The notes beneath the pieces are model-generated. The model made no database searches. It saw only the letters and a list, made by a program, of their open reading frames with translations, and was not told the origin of the DNA. This document shows positions 34,601 through 46,389 of a DNA stretch of 60,000 nucleotides, piece by piece. The translations under genes were made by a program, and so were the position numbers. Source of the DNA: Membranipora membranacea (lineage: Eukaryota > Bryozoa > Gymnolaemata > Cheilostomatida > Membraniporidae); NCBI GenBank assembly GCA_914767715.1, contig OU612072.1:14324001-14384000 (forward strand), written 5' to 3'. Numbering within the stretch: the stretch's first letter is position 1; every line of letters begins with the position of its first letter.

Positions 34601-35110
34601 TCGCATTATTAGAATACAGTAGCTTGTCATCATGAGAAAGGAAAAAAAGGCACGTGATGATGTTCAGGCTAATAGCTGTTGAACTTTGAATATATGTATT
34701 ACATTCATTTATTATCATCTAAGTGTACAACTTTTCTATTTAAGGTGTCACATGTTCACTATTACATCAAGAATGGTTAACTAATAATATGGGAAGTTGG
34801 TCAGTTGATCATGATGAGGACATCCACGCTCCAGCGGCCATCTTTTTAACTATTGATTTCACTGTAACTTCCAGCTTCTTTGGAATTACCTTTTTAACTA
34901 AAAGTACAAACAAAACAGAATTGTTGTCGTGATATATTTAGTAGAATTACGGCTATTCACATAAATACAGTATTGTGGAGAAATTTTGTACTTGAACTGG
35001 TGAAGTAATTAATCTCGCTCAGTGTAATCCCATTTTAGAAGATGCCATTTTTGGCTCATTGCATTTTCTAGTGTTCATTGTATTATTGTACAAACAGTCA
35101 ACAAAAAATA
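34601..35110. other. Spacer between otopetrin 5' end and the next gene's 3' end
   Basis: There is no reading frame with support. It should contain the otopetrin promoter or 5' untranslated region. No clear TATA or initiator could be chosen. Confidence 0.35.
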
Positions 35111-35116
35111 TTTATT
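35111..35116 (-). promoter_or_regulatory. Possible polyadenylation signal of the 703-residue gene
   Basis: AATAAA on the minus strand, 115 bases beyond the stop codon at 35231. Confidence 0.5.
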
Positions 35117-35230
35117 ATCTCAATGCGATTAATTATAATTTAAAACTTATGCAATTTGAGGGGGATCACATTCATTTAGCATTGGTGGTATTCCTATTAA
35201 GTGATGGAGCTACCCCTCCATGCAAATGAG

Positions 35231-38200
35231 CTACGCACCATCAGGCGATTGTATGATGGCGATGATTTTCTCGGCATGCTGTTGTAAAGGTTTTAAACTG
35301 TCTCTGATATCACCTGCAGAATTTTTAGACTTCAGAGCCTCTATTTTAGCCACCTCAATTGTAAACCTGAAATAATACAAAGCAAGTTTCAAAGTGCTGT
35401 AATCTCATGTGCTTAGAAAAGCAAACTTAGTACTTTTTTATGTTAATCTGGAGGTTTGTAGAAAACAGAAATATTGGTATCAGTAAAGTCTCTGTGATGC
35501 ATTCTAGTTGGTAATCCAGGTTAGAATCGATGCATTATCTAGTAGAAGTAATATATTTATTGTATTCTCTGCTCGTGGTAAGCTCTAAATTAGAGTGTGG
35601 CCTCATTTCAAGGTATGAGCCATTGAGGGATCAGAAAATTCTTCTCATATACTCTCAAATACTCATATTGTCTCCCCACACATATGTTAGGGAAGACAAC
35701 TCATCTAGTAAATCAGTTTATGAAAATCAGCGAATCATATCGAGAAGAGCTTACTTATCAGTAAGTTGTAGTATCTCCAGTGTCTCAAGTCTGAGTGGCA
35801 GACTCCTCCCGGTGCCTCTCATCAGGTTACGTAGTCTTCTCACACTTTCACCACCTTCCTTAGTCTGCACTGTCTGTTAGAAGATCAACATCAAAGTGAT
35901 TGCGGAAGAAAATTTCTCAGTCTATTTTTAGAATACTGCTCTAGGTTCATAGACAGCATGTGGCCCATGTTAGCCTGATTTATACTAAAACTTGAGGTGT
36001 GGAAAGACTAAAGGGTTGTGCAATTTTTTCCCTCTGTTATGAGAACCAAATTAAGTTCAAATCTTTCAAGCATTAAAAATTTGCAAGACCTAAACTTAAG
36101 ATAAACTACGATAGTCGATTATAATCAAAAAGCCATATCCCAAGGAGTTAATGTCAGTTAAAGTCTAGTTCAGCCATTTTGGAGTGACTGAGTGATAGCT
36201 AGCAGTTAATAAAGGCTAACTGAGGTGAAAGTCCATATAAAGTTATTGAGGTGACTAGATGTAGTCTCAAATTCAGCTTTATCAAGCTTGTGCTAATGAT
36301 GGTGAAATTTTCCTCCTGTGCATAGTTCATTATATGGCATAGTAGGTTTAGACACTCTAGTAGAACTCGTGATGTCCTGGTGTAAAAAATGCTGCACGGT
36401 GCACTATCAATCATCTTTTATAAATATGGTAATCGATTTCAATATCAAGACTCCATTTTAAAATTGATGGTATTTTCAGTTTTGTTTCTATTTGTCTGAC
36501 GCGCCCCTGTATGATGTGTATTGTCTTGTTAATGCATGTTTGGAACGGTTTTCATTAATAAAGTTCAATTCATCATCTCCTCAGGGTATCATATATATAA
36601 GAACATACCCGTCTTATTGCTGCCCTAATGATCTTGAAGTACAGTTCAATGCCGTCTTGTAGATACTGACTCACACTGCTCACACTGAAATAAGAGAAAA
36701 AATGGATTCAGTAAAAGTATGTTTAGAGTTATGAACCCATTTATGAAACCTCCTCTTCCTTTCTGAAGTTAATAGTGCGCTTTTTCTTAGAGCTCATTGT
36801 GCTATGTGTATTTAGAAAAATATGTACCGTTGTACGAATAATAATATTATTCGTCCAACGGTAAATATTTGCAGATGAATCAAATTAACCCGATTTCTCT
36901 ACATATATTTAACAGCAACTATTAACTTAGCCCTCCATAGCATAAGCCCAAGACAACGCAGTCTTAACAAAGTAAAGGTAAACTTCAATTCCCACTCCAA
37001 TTTCTCTACACTATTTAACAGCAACTATAAACTCAGCCCTCCAAAGCAAAAGCCCAGCACAAAGTAAAGGTAAATTTTGCCTTTGTCATAAAGAAAAACT
37101 AACCCTTTGAGATTTTGCTCTAGAAGTTGTATCAGTTTGATGATAATGGACGAGTCTATATCTCTCTCACTCTCTTCTTCAATGTCACCGATATCATTGA
37201 CTAACTTACTGAGTCCCTCCCTAAGCTCGTACTCCTGCTTGGCTGGCAGGAGAATTAATACCTGATCACCAATACACACACATGATTGGTCAGAAATAAT
37301 GGCCTGATCACCAATACACAGACATGATTGGTCAGAAATAACGGCCTGATCACCAATACACATACATGATTGGTCAGAAATTTATGCCTGATCACCAATA
37401 CAAACACATGATTGGTCAGAAATAATGGCCTGATCACCAATACACACACATGATTGGTCAGAAATAATGGCCTGATCACCAAAACACTCACATGATTGGT
37501 CAGGAACAATGGCCAGATCACCAATACACACACATGATTGGTCAGAAATAATGGATAAGTTAGTATTGCTTACAGCAAAGAGGGTGGGAGGTATAGCCCA
37601 CCAACCCTGTTTACACTAAGTGGCTGTCTTCTCTCATTCTCTGGTCTAGTGCTATTGGTTAATTCATTCATAATTGCAGGAACTCAATAATTATGGATTT
37701 AACACACAACCTAACAAAAACTTTATAAAACCCTAACTGTAATAACATTATGGAAATTATGCATTATGACTTGAATATCGTTTGTCGGATACTTAGAGGA
37801 AAAAGACAAGTTTTTGCTGATTACATCATCTTTTTGATAAGTGGTAAGTGAAAAGTGACATTTTCAGAAATCCAGAAACAAAAGTCTATTCCCAGTATCC
37901 ACTGATCTTACGAAAATGCATTACAATCTTCACTATTCAATAAATTCAGTCCTAGATTATTGAGGTTATTGAAATTGACGACACTTCAACCCTGTTCGGT
38001 AGCTAGCCTAAGTTCAAGGCTGCAGTATTTCTGGTTCCCCAAACAAAGAACAAATGTATACTTACCGTTTCTCGTTTTGCTCACTTTGCCGTTGTTTCCT
38101 AGCCTTATACTGTGCTTTGAGATGAAATCATCATATGTGATACCCTGAACCTGACGACGAGCGATTTCTAGCAAATCTCCGCATCTCAGCACTGCATTGT

Positions 38201-41200
38201 TCTTCATAAGCAATATAAGTTCCATCAAGTTATCCCTGCGAATATGATAAGATATATAAATAATGCAGAGAATAGGAGTTACCTTCCCTTATGTACGGCA
38301 CTTTCTTCACCATCAATAGCTCATGCCAAGTAGAGCATTGTATTTTTTTTACAATGCAAATCTGATAAAACTGTATTGAAGTAACTGCCTGACTTTAACA
38401 TGCATTGGTCTTTGGGTAGTCTTCAACGAATTTCAGCGCAAAATTCACAAATATTACGAAGCTTGGTACGCAAAAAAGTGCCTTGCCCTGAATCAAGCAG
38501 GACAAAAAAATTCCATTCCACTCACTTGTCTTTTGTTTTGGTGAAGATGGTGATCGATTTTTTAAGTCTCTCCCTAATTTTGGCCTCAGAGCGTTTGACA
38601 ATCCCATCTCGGTCAAATATGTTGAACTGGTGTAGCTGCTGTTTGAGCAGTTGAGATGCTGTAATCAGGGACTGCAACGAGAGATTAGACTTCAAATCTC
38701 AAAGTTTAAACAAAAATCATGTCCTCATGATGGCAAGCCTTTAGCCAATCAGTCAATCAATCAATCAGTCAATCAATCAATCAGTCAATCAGTCAATCAG
38801 TCAATCAGTCAATCAGTCAATCAGTCAATCAGTCAATCAGTCAATCAGTCAATCAGTCAGTCAGTCAGTCAGTCAGTCAGTCAGTCAATCAATCAATCAA
38901 TCAATCAATCTAATGCATAATATTTAAAGACTGAAGGACTAACTGACCATCAATGAATTCATATCTGTTTCCTGCATTTTGTTGAGTTTGACATTTTCCC
39001 GGCACGTTTCAGTCATTGTTGTATAGAGCTGAGCCACTGTATTGTCTAGTAGAGCTTGGGCCTCGTTACAAACATTGGACATCTCTGAACTGCTCATACG
39101 AACCTTCCGAACTTGAATATACATCCTGTAAAGTCAAGGTCAGATGGCATAATGTATAGTGCGAGATCTCCGATAGCTTCAATGGTGCTTTATGAGATAA
39201 TACTCATACATATACTGTTGTATTGTAGGCTATCAATTCATCTAGCGTGCTTATTATTTCCAGATATCAAACAAGAACAATAAACAGCTTTAGTTATGAA
39301 TCATTTCACTATAATACGGAGTTGTCAGCGGTTGTCCCCTCTCTTGTCGTGGGGACATAATCCATCTTCAACCATTTAAAGGCTTGTATAATGATCAACC
39401 TGATTGTGGATGGAAGTATCTAGCTTGTCATTTCATCCAAATTTAATTTATATTCTTATTCTGTTTGCAACAATTTTGTGATCTCCTTTCCTGTTTTTGA
39501 TTCACTTTTTAACACATAAACCTCTCGAGAGCACTTTTCACACCAAAATTTACTTATAGGGCAGTTCGACTTGTCTTACGAGAAGAGTTTTTCAATGTCC
39601 GGGTTCTGATCATATAAAGCAGCGAGAGTTTGATCCTTGATTTTGTCCCACTCTGCGTACGTCATTCTTGAATTAACAGATTCTAAAGGTAAACAAATAT
39701 AGGAATAGACTGAGTTAAATAACAAAAATGATGGACGAGTCTAAGTGTTCAGACAGCGGCAATGCAAGTTACTGGCATCACATTGTTAAAGACTCATTTT
39801 GATGTGATGACTATCTTGTATTGCAGCCGTCTGAAAACTTGAGACTAACAATGAACCATAGTTACTATTACTTATTCAGATTCAAAATTTTATTCTCTGT
39901 TTATGCTTCATCTCCTTTGGATGTTTCTTTCTAAATCTCTTCGTGTGTTTGGTGCTGAATTCTAGAACATTTAGGGGGCAGGAATATTCCTTAACAGATC
40001 TACAGAGCACTTTTGTCTGCATCTGATTCCGATTAATTCAGATTGGTAGAGTGAATGACGTGGTTATTAAAGCAACCCAGAGTGCATACCTGAAATGAGT
40101 AGAGGATTACCAAGTAGAAAGTTGCCCATTTCACCAAGACTGTAAGAGTGAGATATGTGGCAAGCCAACCTCTACTTAAACTTCACTATTTTATAAAATA
40201 TACCCCTATTGAACCCACACCTCAGCATTTGATGTACCTCACAATTAGTTGCATAACACATATTATCCATCATTATCAACTGTTGTCATTATTTACAGTT
40301 TTTACACGCTGCGACGTTTGTGGGTTCAACAACCCCTACACATGATCTTTAACTAGAATTGGTGCCTGCAGATATATTGTCCCCTGTTCTAGCTAAACTA
40401 AACTCTAGCTAATAATTTACTCCCCTCAAGTATAATCTTTGAATCATAGAGAGTTATCCTCTCTTGGGTACCAGTACTAGAAAAAAACTTCATCCCGCAT
40501 CCGGCTACTCTCTATGTCGCAGAGGCATAGGAGGTTATTTAACTGAGTGTAGGTTGGAAAAAACTGGTGTGTCATTACCAGGGATGACTGCTGGCGCTGG
40601 AAATCGAACTAGGACCTCAAACGTCACAAGTCTATACCATTAACCATTTGACAACTCCTGACTGATCTGAGGTAAAAGATTCCTCTTTCCTACGTAGACA
40701 CACATACAGCGGTTGCAACTTCAGCAGATCCTCAATTAAACCTTCTAAATCTTTGTGACGTCATACAAACTGCTCAGCACTCTTAAGTTGCAACCGCCTA
40801 TCAAACCGCTGAAGATCAGCTGAGGCTGCTGTCAGCAAATATCTAAACAAGGGTATAATGTGAAAACCTCTGAGGTAACAGCCACTAAGTGTGTTATGAC
40901 AACTAGTTGATAACACCTACCCCGGCTGGCCTCAGATGTAAGAGAGTGGCGGCGTGTTGTCGGTGGCTTCTTTAGATTTCCTGGCATCATCAAGTGTTTT
41001 GGATCTGACATCTTATGCTGGAAAACAAGAAATTTTCCATTTAGATTGGATAAAGTTTGCCTGCATTTGGAATTGCTTCCCAACTACCGAAAGGCAGCCT
41101 TAACAGTGGAGGGAAGCAAGTTCATATGCCGGCAATCTGGATCAAAATTTTAACTATATGTATTCATATTGTCTAATTATAATATACCAATTGCCAAACA

Positions 41201-44200
41201 GGCCAATTGATAATAACAAATAAATATCATAATCAATGAGCCATGATTTAACATATCCCACAATGCAATATTCTGGAAAATCTGAAAAGAAAACTTGAAG
41301 AAGTTGTGCAAATAGGTGCAATACAGTTGAACGATTAACAAATCAATAGTTACATATTTAGAGATTGAACATAAGACAAACTAAATGATCATATTTTTGT
41401 CCATGCGAATTTTTGCCTACATTCTCTCTAGTTCTAGCACGTAGACAAAGATTGGGGAAAAAACTGATTGATTTACTTATTATTATTATTATGCGGTTTT
41501 ATTGAGGGTTTGATATATAAGTATGTTATACAAATATATAACATACCTACATATAAATGTATGTAATATATAAATATATATATAAATCAAAACATAGAAG
41601 TATGTTTTAAACTCACCCGACTCATCACCCGGCTGCTCTGACTAATAGAATTCTGATAGCCATCATTTGCTCCTGAGATCAGTCCAGCGTGTCTCAAACT
41701 GCTTACAGACCTAGCGCTCTTTGACATTGTACCCTTAAAAGACAATATAAACATTTCAACAACTATTACAATCTATCAATAGATTACCATGGGATCGGAA
41801 GGATCGAAATGTATATAAAATGATCTTTTGAACCCTACAAAAATCGGTGCAGGGTTCGAGCGGATAAGTTTTACAAGAAGCGATAAATACTATGTTTCAC
41901 CGCAACACAACTTGACACTTATATTGTAAAAAACGGTTCTGATTCTGTTTTACTGCCATAGCCATTGATGTGAATATGTATAAGTGGTTTTAATTGTTAC
42001 TATGAGTTCGAGTTGTTTTTTTTTCACACAGTTTCACGAAATCCTTAAATGATTCAAGAAAATGCAACTAAGCGATGGACATTGTCAACACTTTGCGTCG
42101 TTGAGTTCTAGACTCTTGCCCCCGTCTGACCGTCTCCAGACTTTTGTCCCCGTCTGGCCGCCCCGGTCGAAGAAGATACTGATACCTTTCCATGTTCTGA
42201 GTCTGTTTCAGAGTGCTGTCTCCGTGCTGTGTCAAAATGTAATGTGGGTCTCCCTAGTATTGTACCAGACATTTCCTGAGATACTGGGATTCTCGGTGAG
42301 TTCACTTCCTTCTTGCTGCCAACATGTTGTGACTCCAATTCTTTCTTGCTGAAGAACAGTGAAGCAAAATAGTTATATGTTTGAACCTAGACAAACTGTG
42401 TAGACCTAAATCAGATTTGATCCAATTTGCCTGCGGTCCTGTTCGCCCTTCTAGAGGGGGAGCAACTCTAAATATGGGCAACATGGATTAACCTTGTTAT
42501 AATCAGGGATGGTGTGTGTCCTACCCCCCCCCCCCCTGATATAATGTAGACCTAGTATGTTATGCTCTGTAAATCTGAGTGCCTTCCGAATCATATTAAA
42601 AAGCCTCATTATATCCTACAAAGAAGGCCTGTAGGGACAAAGCTGGAATAACGGATTTCTCCAATTAAAAGCATGTAGCGTCTCAGTGAAGTTCCAAATG
42701 GAGCCACATTAAGGATCAATAGTTTCAGCTGTGGGTAAGGGGGTGTGGCTAAGTGATGTCAACATCTTGTGAACATTGGCCTAAGGTATAAAAGTTCTAA
42801 ATCGAATTAATCATTGAGAGAAAATGAAGCGAGCCCAGCCCAACCTTGCCTGCTTTAAACAACTATGGTTTGGTTATCCAGTTGCCCCTAGAGCTGCGAA
42901 TAGCTGCAAACTCTTTTTAATGGTTACAAGTACGAGTCTAGAGATCGGGTCACCATGGCAACCGCTAATATAAACTCACTCATCCCCTGATCTCTTCTCC
43001 TCACGTTTACCGGATTTCTTGGATTGCTTCTTTTCTTTCTTGCTTTTGGGGCTTCCTCTTCTTTGTGACTTTTCCAAATTTGTACTTTGTACAGTTGTGT
43101 CACCCTGCTATAACAAGAGCATGGAGATTAATATTGTTATTACACATTTTTATAGGGGCTTTCACAAATGTATGTTATGAACAAACGAAGATAACAGCTT
43201 GCTGACTTGTCAAAACATGCTTATTTCATGATCACTATTGCCAGATATATCGCTTTTTAAAACTGTTTTATATTGTATTGGTGATCGTGATTGTATTGGT
43301 GCTAGTTGCCAGTAAAGGCTGTCTTGAAATGTAGATAAGTTTACTTGATCCTTGTTTAAAAGCTAATAATGGATGCTTGCTATGCCACAGAATTGTCAGC
43401 TCAAAATTTTGAAAATTTCAGAAGTACACCACCCCCCCCCCCTTACCCTCCCTCCTGTCCCCCACCTCTCTTCCCCCGGGGCCTATACACAAAAAATCCT
43501 CTACAATTTCTGTCTTTGTTCATCGCTACAAACCAAAATGATTAAAAGCCAAATTCAGTTAATGAAACTGTATAAATAGACCAGCCAAAGTATGCGGGAG
43601 GTTAAAGGTGAATCCATTAAAAAATAATGCTCATGTTCTGATAAGTTTGCAAGCATGCATAGCCTGCTAATTAGTTTAAGAGGCCGAACTCTTCCAGTGT
43701 TGCTGGTAATAATATCCCATTAATGGCGTATGTGGTTGGTAATTGGAAAAGGAATGTCATTAACAGCAAACCTAGGAGAGTTTGAGCACTGAAATAAGTA
43801 TTTAGTAATTCTGCTCACTCAAACTAGCTGATGAGGTTCACCTGAATTTTAGTTCAATTCCTTTTTCAAGCTGACGTGAGTGTGGTTTAAATATTTTTGC
43901 ACAGCCGGCTCATTGTCTCTCTAGGAATTATTAAAGAATTTCATTCATGAATAGATGCGACACAATTTTTGAATCTACTATTTGAATCGTATTATATCCT
44001 GATCCACCTCTCTTAGCTCAGGTCTGCTCCAGCTTGCCTACATTTGGAGTTGCTTCCCTTCTACAGATAATGTTTGATTAAAATCAAGTAGTCATATCAC
44101 ACACCACATCCGAAAGCATGGGCGGCGAAATGTTAGTTGCCTTATGGGTGAGGACGCAGTATCTATGCCAGGTTGCTCTCTGTTTGCAGGCAGGTTTGAG

Positions 44201-46386
44201 CAATCCTGGAGGCCAACCGAATCCCAAGTGGTCGATGGACAGCAGTGGGATTCGAATCCGTGACCTTCAGTATTTGCATGCTAAAGTGCCGGCGCTCTAA
44301 CTAACTGAGCAACCTCCACATCCTAAGCCGCGTATCAGTAGAGGGAGAAAACTTCGAATTCAGGCAAGTTGACCAAACCTGATCTGCTCTGCCTCCTCCC
44401 CCCCCTCATAAAGCATTAGTCTGCTTGTAAATATTTTCTTAGGGAAGGTGCCCTGAACAAACATAGTGAAAAACTCACAGCTCCATTGTCACATGTATGA
44501 AGGTAGGAGCAACATTTTTGAAGGACACAAATCAATAATCTTGTAACTTACTGCTTCATCCTCGGTTTCTGGACCACCGTATAATCGTCGGTGAACCTTT
44601 TTGTTCAGATCAGCAATGATCTCCTTTCTCTCGTCTTTGCAAACTGTGCATGAATCACCTGCCACGGCTGTAAAACATCATTGCAATGTTCTGAGTTAAT
44701 GAGATAACATGTCATGTGATATAATAGTACAAAACACAAATTTGTAATGTTCCAAAATTCGACTTCAGACGGGCTAGTTTATAAACTGGAAAAGAAAAAT
44801 TGGAACATAGTTTAGGGTCTCTTATTTATGTGAGATTTTTCTAAGCATTTGAGGTGTGTCCCATAACTCCAAAAAAGTCTAGGATGCTCAGTAAAATCTC
44901 ATCCATATCATAATATTTGGCACATACATTTATTTTTATTCCAGAACCATCTGATGGATTTCTTCATCCAGGTAAAGTCAGCAAAGATAAAAAGGTAATA
45001 ATCTAGGCCAGTTAGAAACTTACATTCATCATCCCAGGCAGTTGTACATGGTAAGACATGAAGAATAGTGTCTCCGACGTTTACAAACTCCCTCTTCTCA
45101 GCAAAAGGCAGCGATAATTTTGCGAGGCAGCCACCCTCGCACATAGGCTTGAATATATTTTGGGTTGTCGTTGAACAGCATGACTGGGGTTGGTCAAGTT
45201 TGGATTTAGTCACCTCGACAGCAGATGGCTTCTTTGAACCTGGTCGGGAACCCGCTCTCTTGTTGAAGCGAATCTTCCAATTCGTAGACTGTAAGACATA
45301 GTCAGTAAAGTTTATCAAATTTCAATCAAATGCACGCACAGATCTCAAATCCGGTACGCTAAAACCATTACTGGTTAAATAGGGATGCCGGAATTACTGA
45401 GATTAAGTTGAATCCTGTTTGCATGCACCCAGTTGCTCTCTTTCCACAGGTCACGCCGCCGGGAAAAAGCCTGCCGTGTTTCCAGTGGAGGGGGAGCAAC
45501 TCAAAATACAGGCAAAAGGACTAGAATTACTTCATCATGAGTTAAGAAAAGCTTGCAAAGCGTGCGACATTTCAACAATAGAGAGATGGATATGAGAGAA
45601 GAGAAAGTTAAACGAAGGACAATATGTAAATTTGGGATGACACCGAGAAGAAATAAGGTGGGATGAAAAAAAACAGCTTTAAAACATAGTGATATTAAAA
45701 TCGAACAAATTAATTGTAATTAATTAAAAAAATCAAGGGAACACAATAACTCTAAGGTGGCAGCTAAAATACAAAACATGACTACATACTGTTTTCAACT
45801 TCATATTGGCCATCTGTGTATAATGAGATAGGTATGAATAGGACTGAATTGGCAACTCAAAAAAATATATACTACCAATGATGATCATAATCATAAATTT
45901 GAAGTTATTTAGCAATTAAAACCTACATCAGCTGTTGATGAAACTGAACACCTTAAACATCACTGTTATCACTGGGGAAGCAACGGAGTTCACAATTGTT
46001 CAAAAAATTGACAACTGAAAAAATAGTGCAGTGGTATGGTCATGTATTCGAGGACTACTGTGGCGACTACTCTACTACCGCCAAAGAGCTCAGTTAAGCC
46101 AGTCAATATGACTTTGAAACAACATAAGACCACTACTTAACAGTGCAGACGCCAATTCTCCAGGAAGACAAGGCAGCACTGTTGCCTCCTCACCCATGAG
46201 GTATGCATTCCGGAGGTTAACTCCAGTGGTAGGCAGTGACTGTTACCCTCTGCAGTTGCGGATTCACTTATAGGTTGGAATAAATTATTCCAGTGAGTGC
46301 AAGTTTTGGCGGCTCGTTCAATGTCTAGTTCTATAGTTAGATTGATCACTTACCACAGCAACTTTCTTAGCCTCAGGGAACTTCAT
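35231..46386 (-). CDS. Unassigned helical protein, 16 coding exons
   Basis: Exons (minus strand): 46386-46354, 45288-45024, 44667-44552, 43107-42980, 42348-42114, 41733-41617, 41017-40917, 40139-40090, 39682-39580, 39125-38948, 38671-38526, 38235-38066, 37242-37104, 36684-36609, 35873-35755, 35366-35231. Phases agree and give 703 residues. The N-terminal ~330 residues are Ser/Lys/Arg-rich and probably disordered, with a few Cys (C-x-x-C in exon 3) and a strongly basic exon 4. From about 350 onward the sequence is charged and helical, with Leu/Ile spacing suggesting helical bundles or coiled coil. There is no membrane segment or signal peptide, so it is likely cytosolic. Weak points: the exon 5 donor (GTCTAG), and the exon 7 donor, where GTGTTA (end 40917) is needed to keep frame although GTAGGT (end 40921) looks better. 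Exon 1 (11 codons) is short but in phase. I do not recognise the family; a cilium or cytoskeleton role would be a guess. Confidence 0.8.
36110..36350 (+). repeat. Dispersed repeat R2, copy 2
   Basis: It shares GATAGCTAGCAGTTAATAAA, GTCCATA-AA and GAAATTTTCCTCCT-like blocks in the same order as 11160-11410. It lies in intron 14 of the 703-residue gene. Confidence 0.5.
36817..36870. repeat. 54-bp near-perfect palindrome
   Basis: Arms of about 26 bases (left with TACCGTTGTACGAATAAT, right with ATTATTCGTCCAACGGTA) differ at only two positions and meet at ATAAT/ATTAT. It is intronic. Probably a foldback MITE or its terminal remnant. Confidence 0.8.
37261..37554. repeat. 42-bp minisatellite, seven units
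   Basis: Units start at 37261, 37303, 37345, 37387, 37429, 37471 and 37513, an exact 42-base period. The unit is close to CCTGATCACCAATACACACA then CATGATTGGTCAGAAATAATGG. Within each unit TGATCACCAAT and ATGATTGGTCA are partly inverted. The array ends about 18 bases before the acceptor of exon 13 (AG at 37243-37244) of the 703-residue gene, and 42 is a multiple of three. Confidence 0.97.
38744..38910. repeat. Tetranucleotide microsatellite (CAAT/CAGT)n
   Basis: About 42 consecutive 4-base units, CAAT and CAGT interspersed, with a pure CAGT block near 38852-38884. It lies in intron 10 of the 703-residue gene. The Ser/Gln/Asn-rich plus-strand frame across it is an artefact. Confidence 0.97.
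40590..40660 (-). repeat. tRNA-derived SINE head or tRNA pseudogene
   Basis: The minus strand reads GTTGTCAAATGGTTAATGG (box A-like) and, about 25 bases later, AGTTCGATTTCC (box B-like). The boxes are imperfect and no complete cloverleaf is possible. It is a different family from the SINEs at 32285 and 44116. Confidence 0.5.
41040..41150. mobile_element. Foldback element FB1, copy 1
   Basis: The left arm has TTGGATAAAGTTTGCCTGC then ATTTGGAATTGCTTCCC. The right arm read backwards gives GATCCAGATTGCCGGC then CTTGCTTCCCTCC. The ~100-bp structure recurs at 42405, 44020 (left arm only), 45405, 48835 and 54515. No coding capacity; likely a short non-autonomous DNA transposon. Confidence 0.75.
41455..41590. 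repeat. AT-rich simple repeat
   Basis: TTATTATTATTAT is followed by alternating TATA/ACATA strings with several overlapping palindromes (GTATGTTATA...TATAACATAC). Intronic. Confidence 0.7.
42405..42495. mobile_element. Foldback element FB1, copy 2
   Basis: The left arm TTTGATCCAATTTGCCTGC and right arm GGGGGAGCAACTC...ATGGGCAACATGGATTAA pair as in copy 1. Intronic. Confidence 0.65.
44020..44065. mobile_element. Foldback element FB1, left arm only
   Basis: CTGCTCCAGCTTGCCTACA then TTTGGAGTTGCTTCCC matches the left arm. No right arm follows. Confidence 0.5.
44116..44325 (-). repeat. tRNA-derived SINE, copy 2
   Basis: Same family as 32285-32500: box A GTTGCTCAGTTAGTTAGAG, box B GGATTCGAATCCC, then a body with CACTGCTGTCCATCGACCA and an end at CGCCGCCCATGC. 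It lies in intron 3 of the 703-residue gene. Confidence 0.8.
45405..45530. mobile_element. Foldback element FB1, copy 4
   Basis: The left arm AATCCTGTTTGCATGCACCC then AGTTGCTCTC pairs with the right arm GGGGGAGCAACTCAAAATAC then AGGCAAAAGGACTAGAATT. It lies in intron 1 of the 703-residue gene. Confidence 0.75.
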
Positions 46387-46389
46387 ACC

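Noticed and set aside
37255-37533. Open frame of 14-residue repeats on the minus strand in a frame other than exon 13
   Set aside because: It is a shadow of the 42-bp minisatellite, which stays open because its period is a multiple of three.
37261-37554. CRISPR-like array
   Set aside because: The units are contiguous with no distinct spacers and sit in a eukaryotic intron. It is a minisatellite.
38651-38920. Frame rich in Ser, Gln and Asn repeats on the plus strand
   Set aside because: Produced by the CAAT/CAGT microsatellite, antisense to an intron of the 703-residue gene.
41617-42348. Frames on both strands near 42062-42484
   Set aside because: Minus-strand exon 5 of the 703-residue gene explains the coding signal; the plus-strand frame is its complement.
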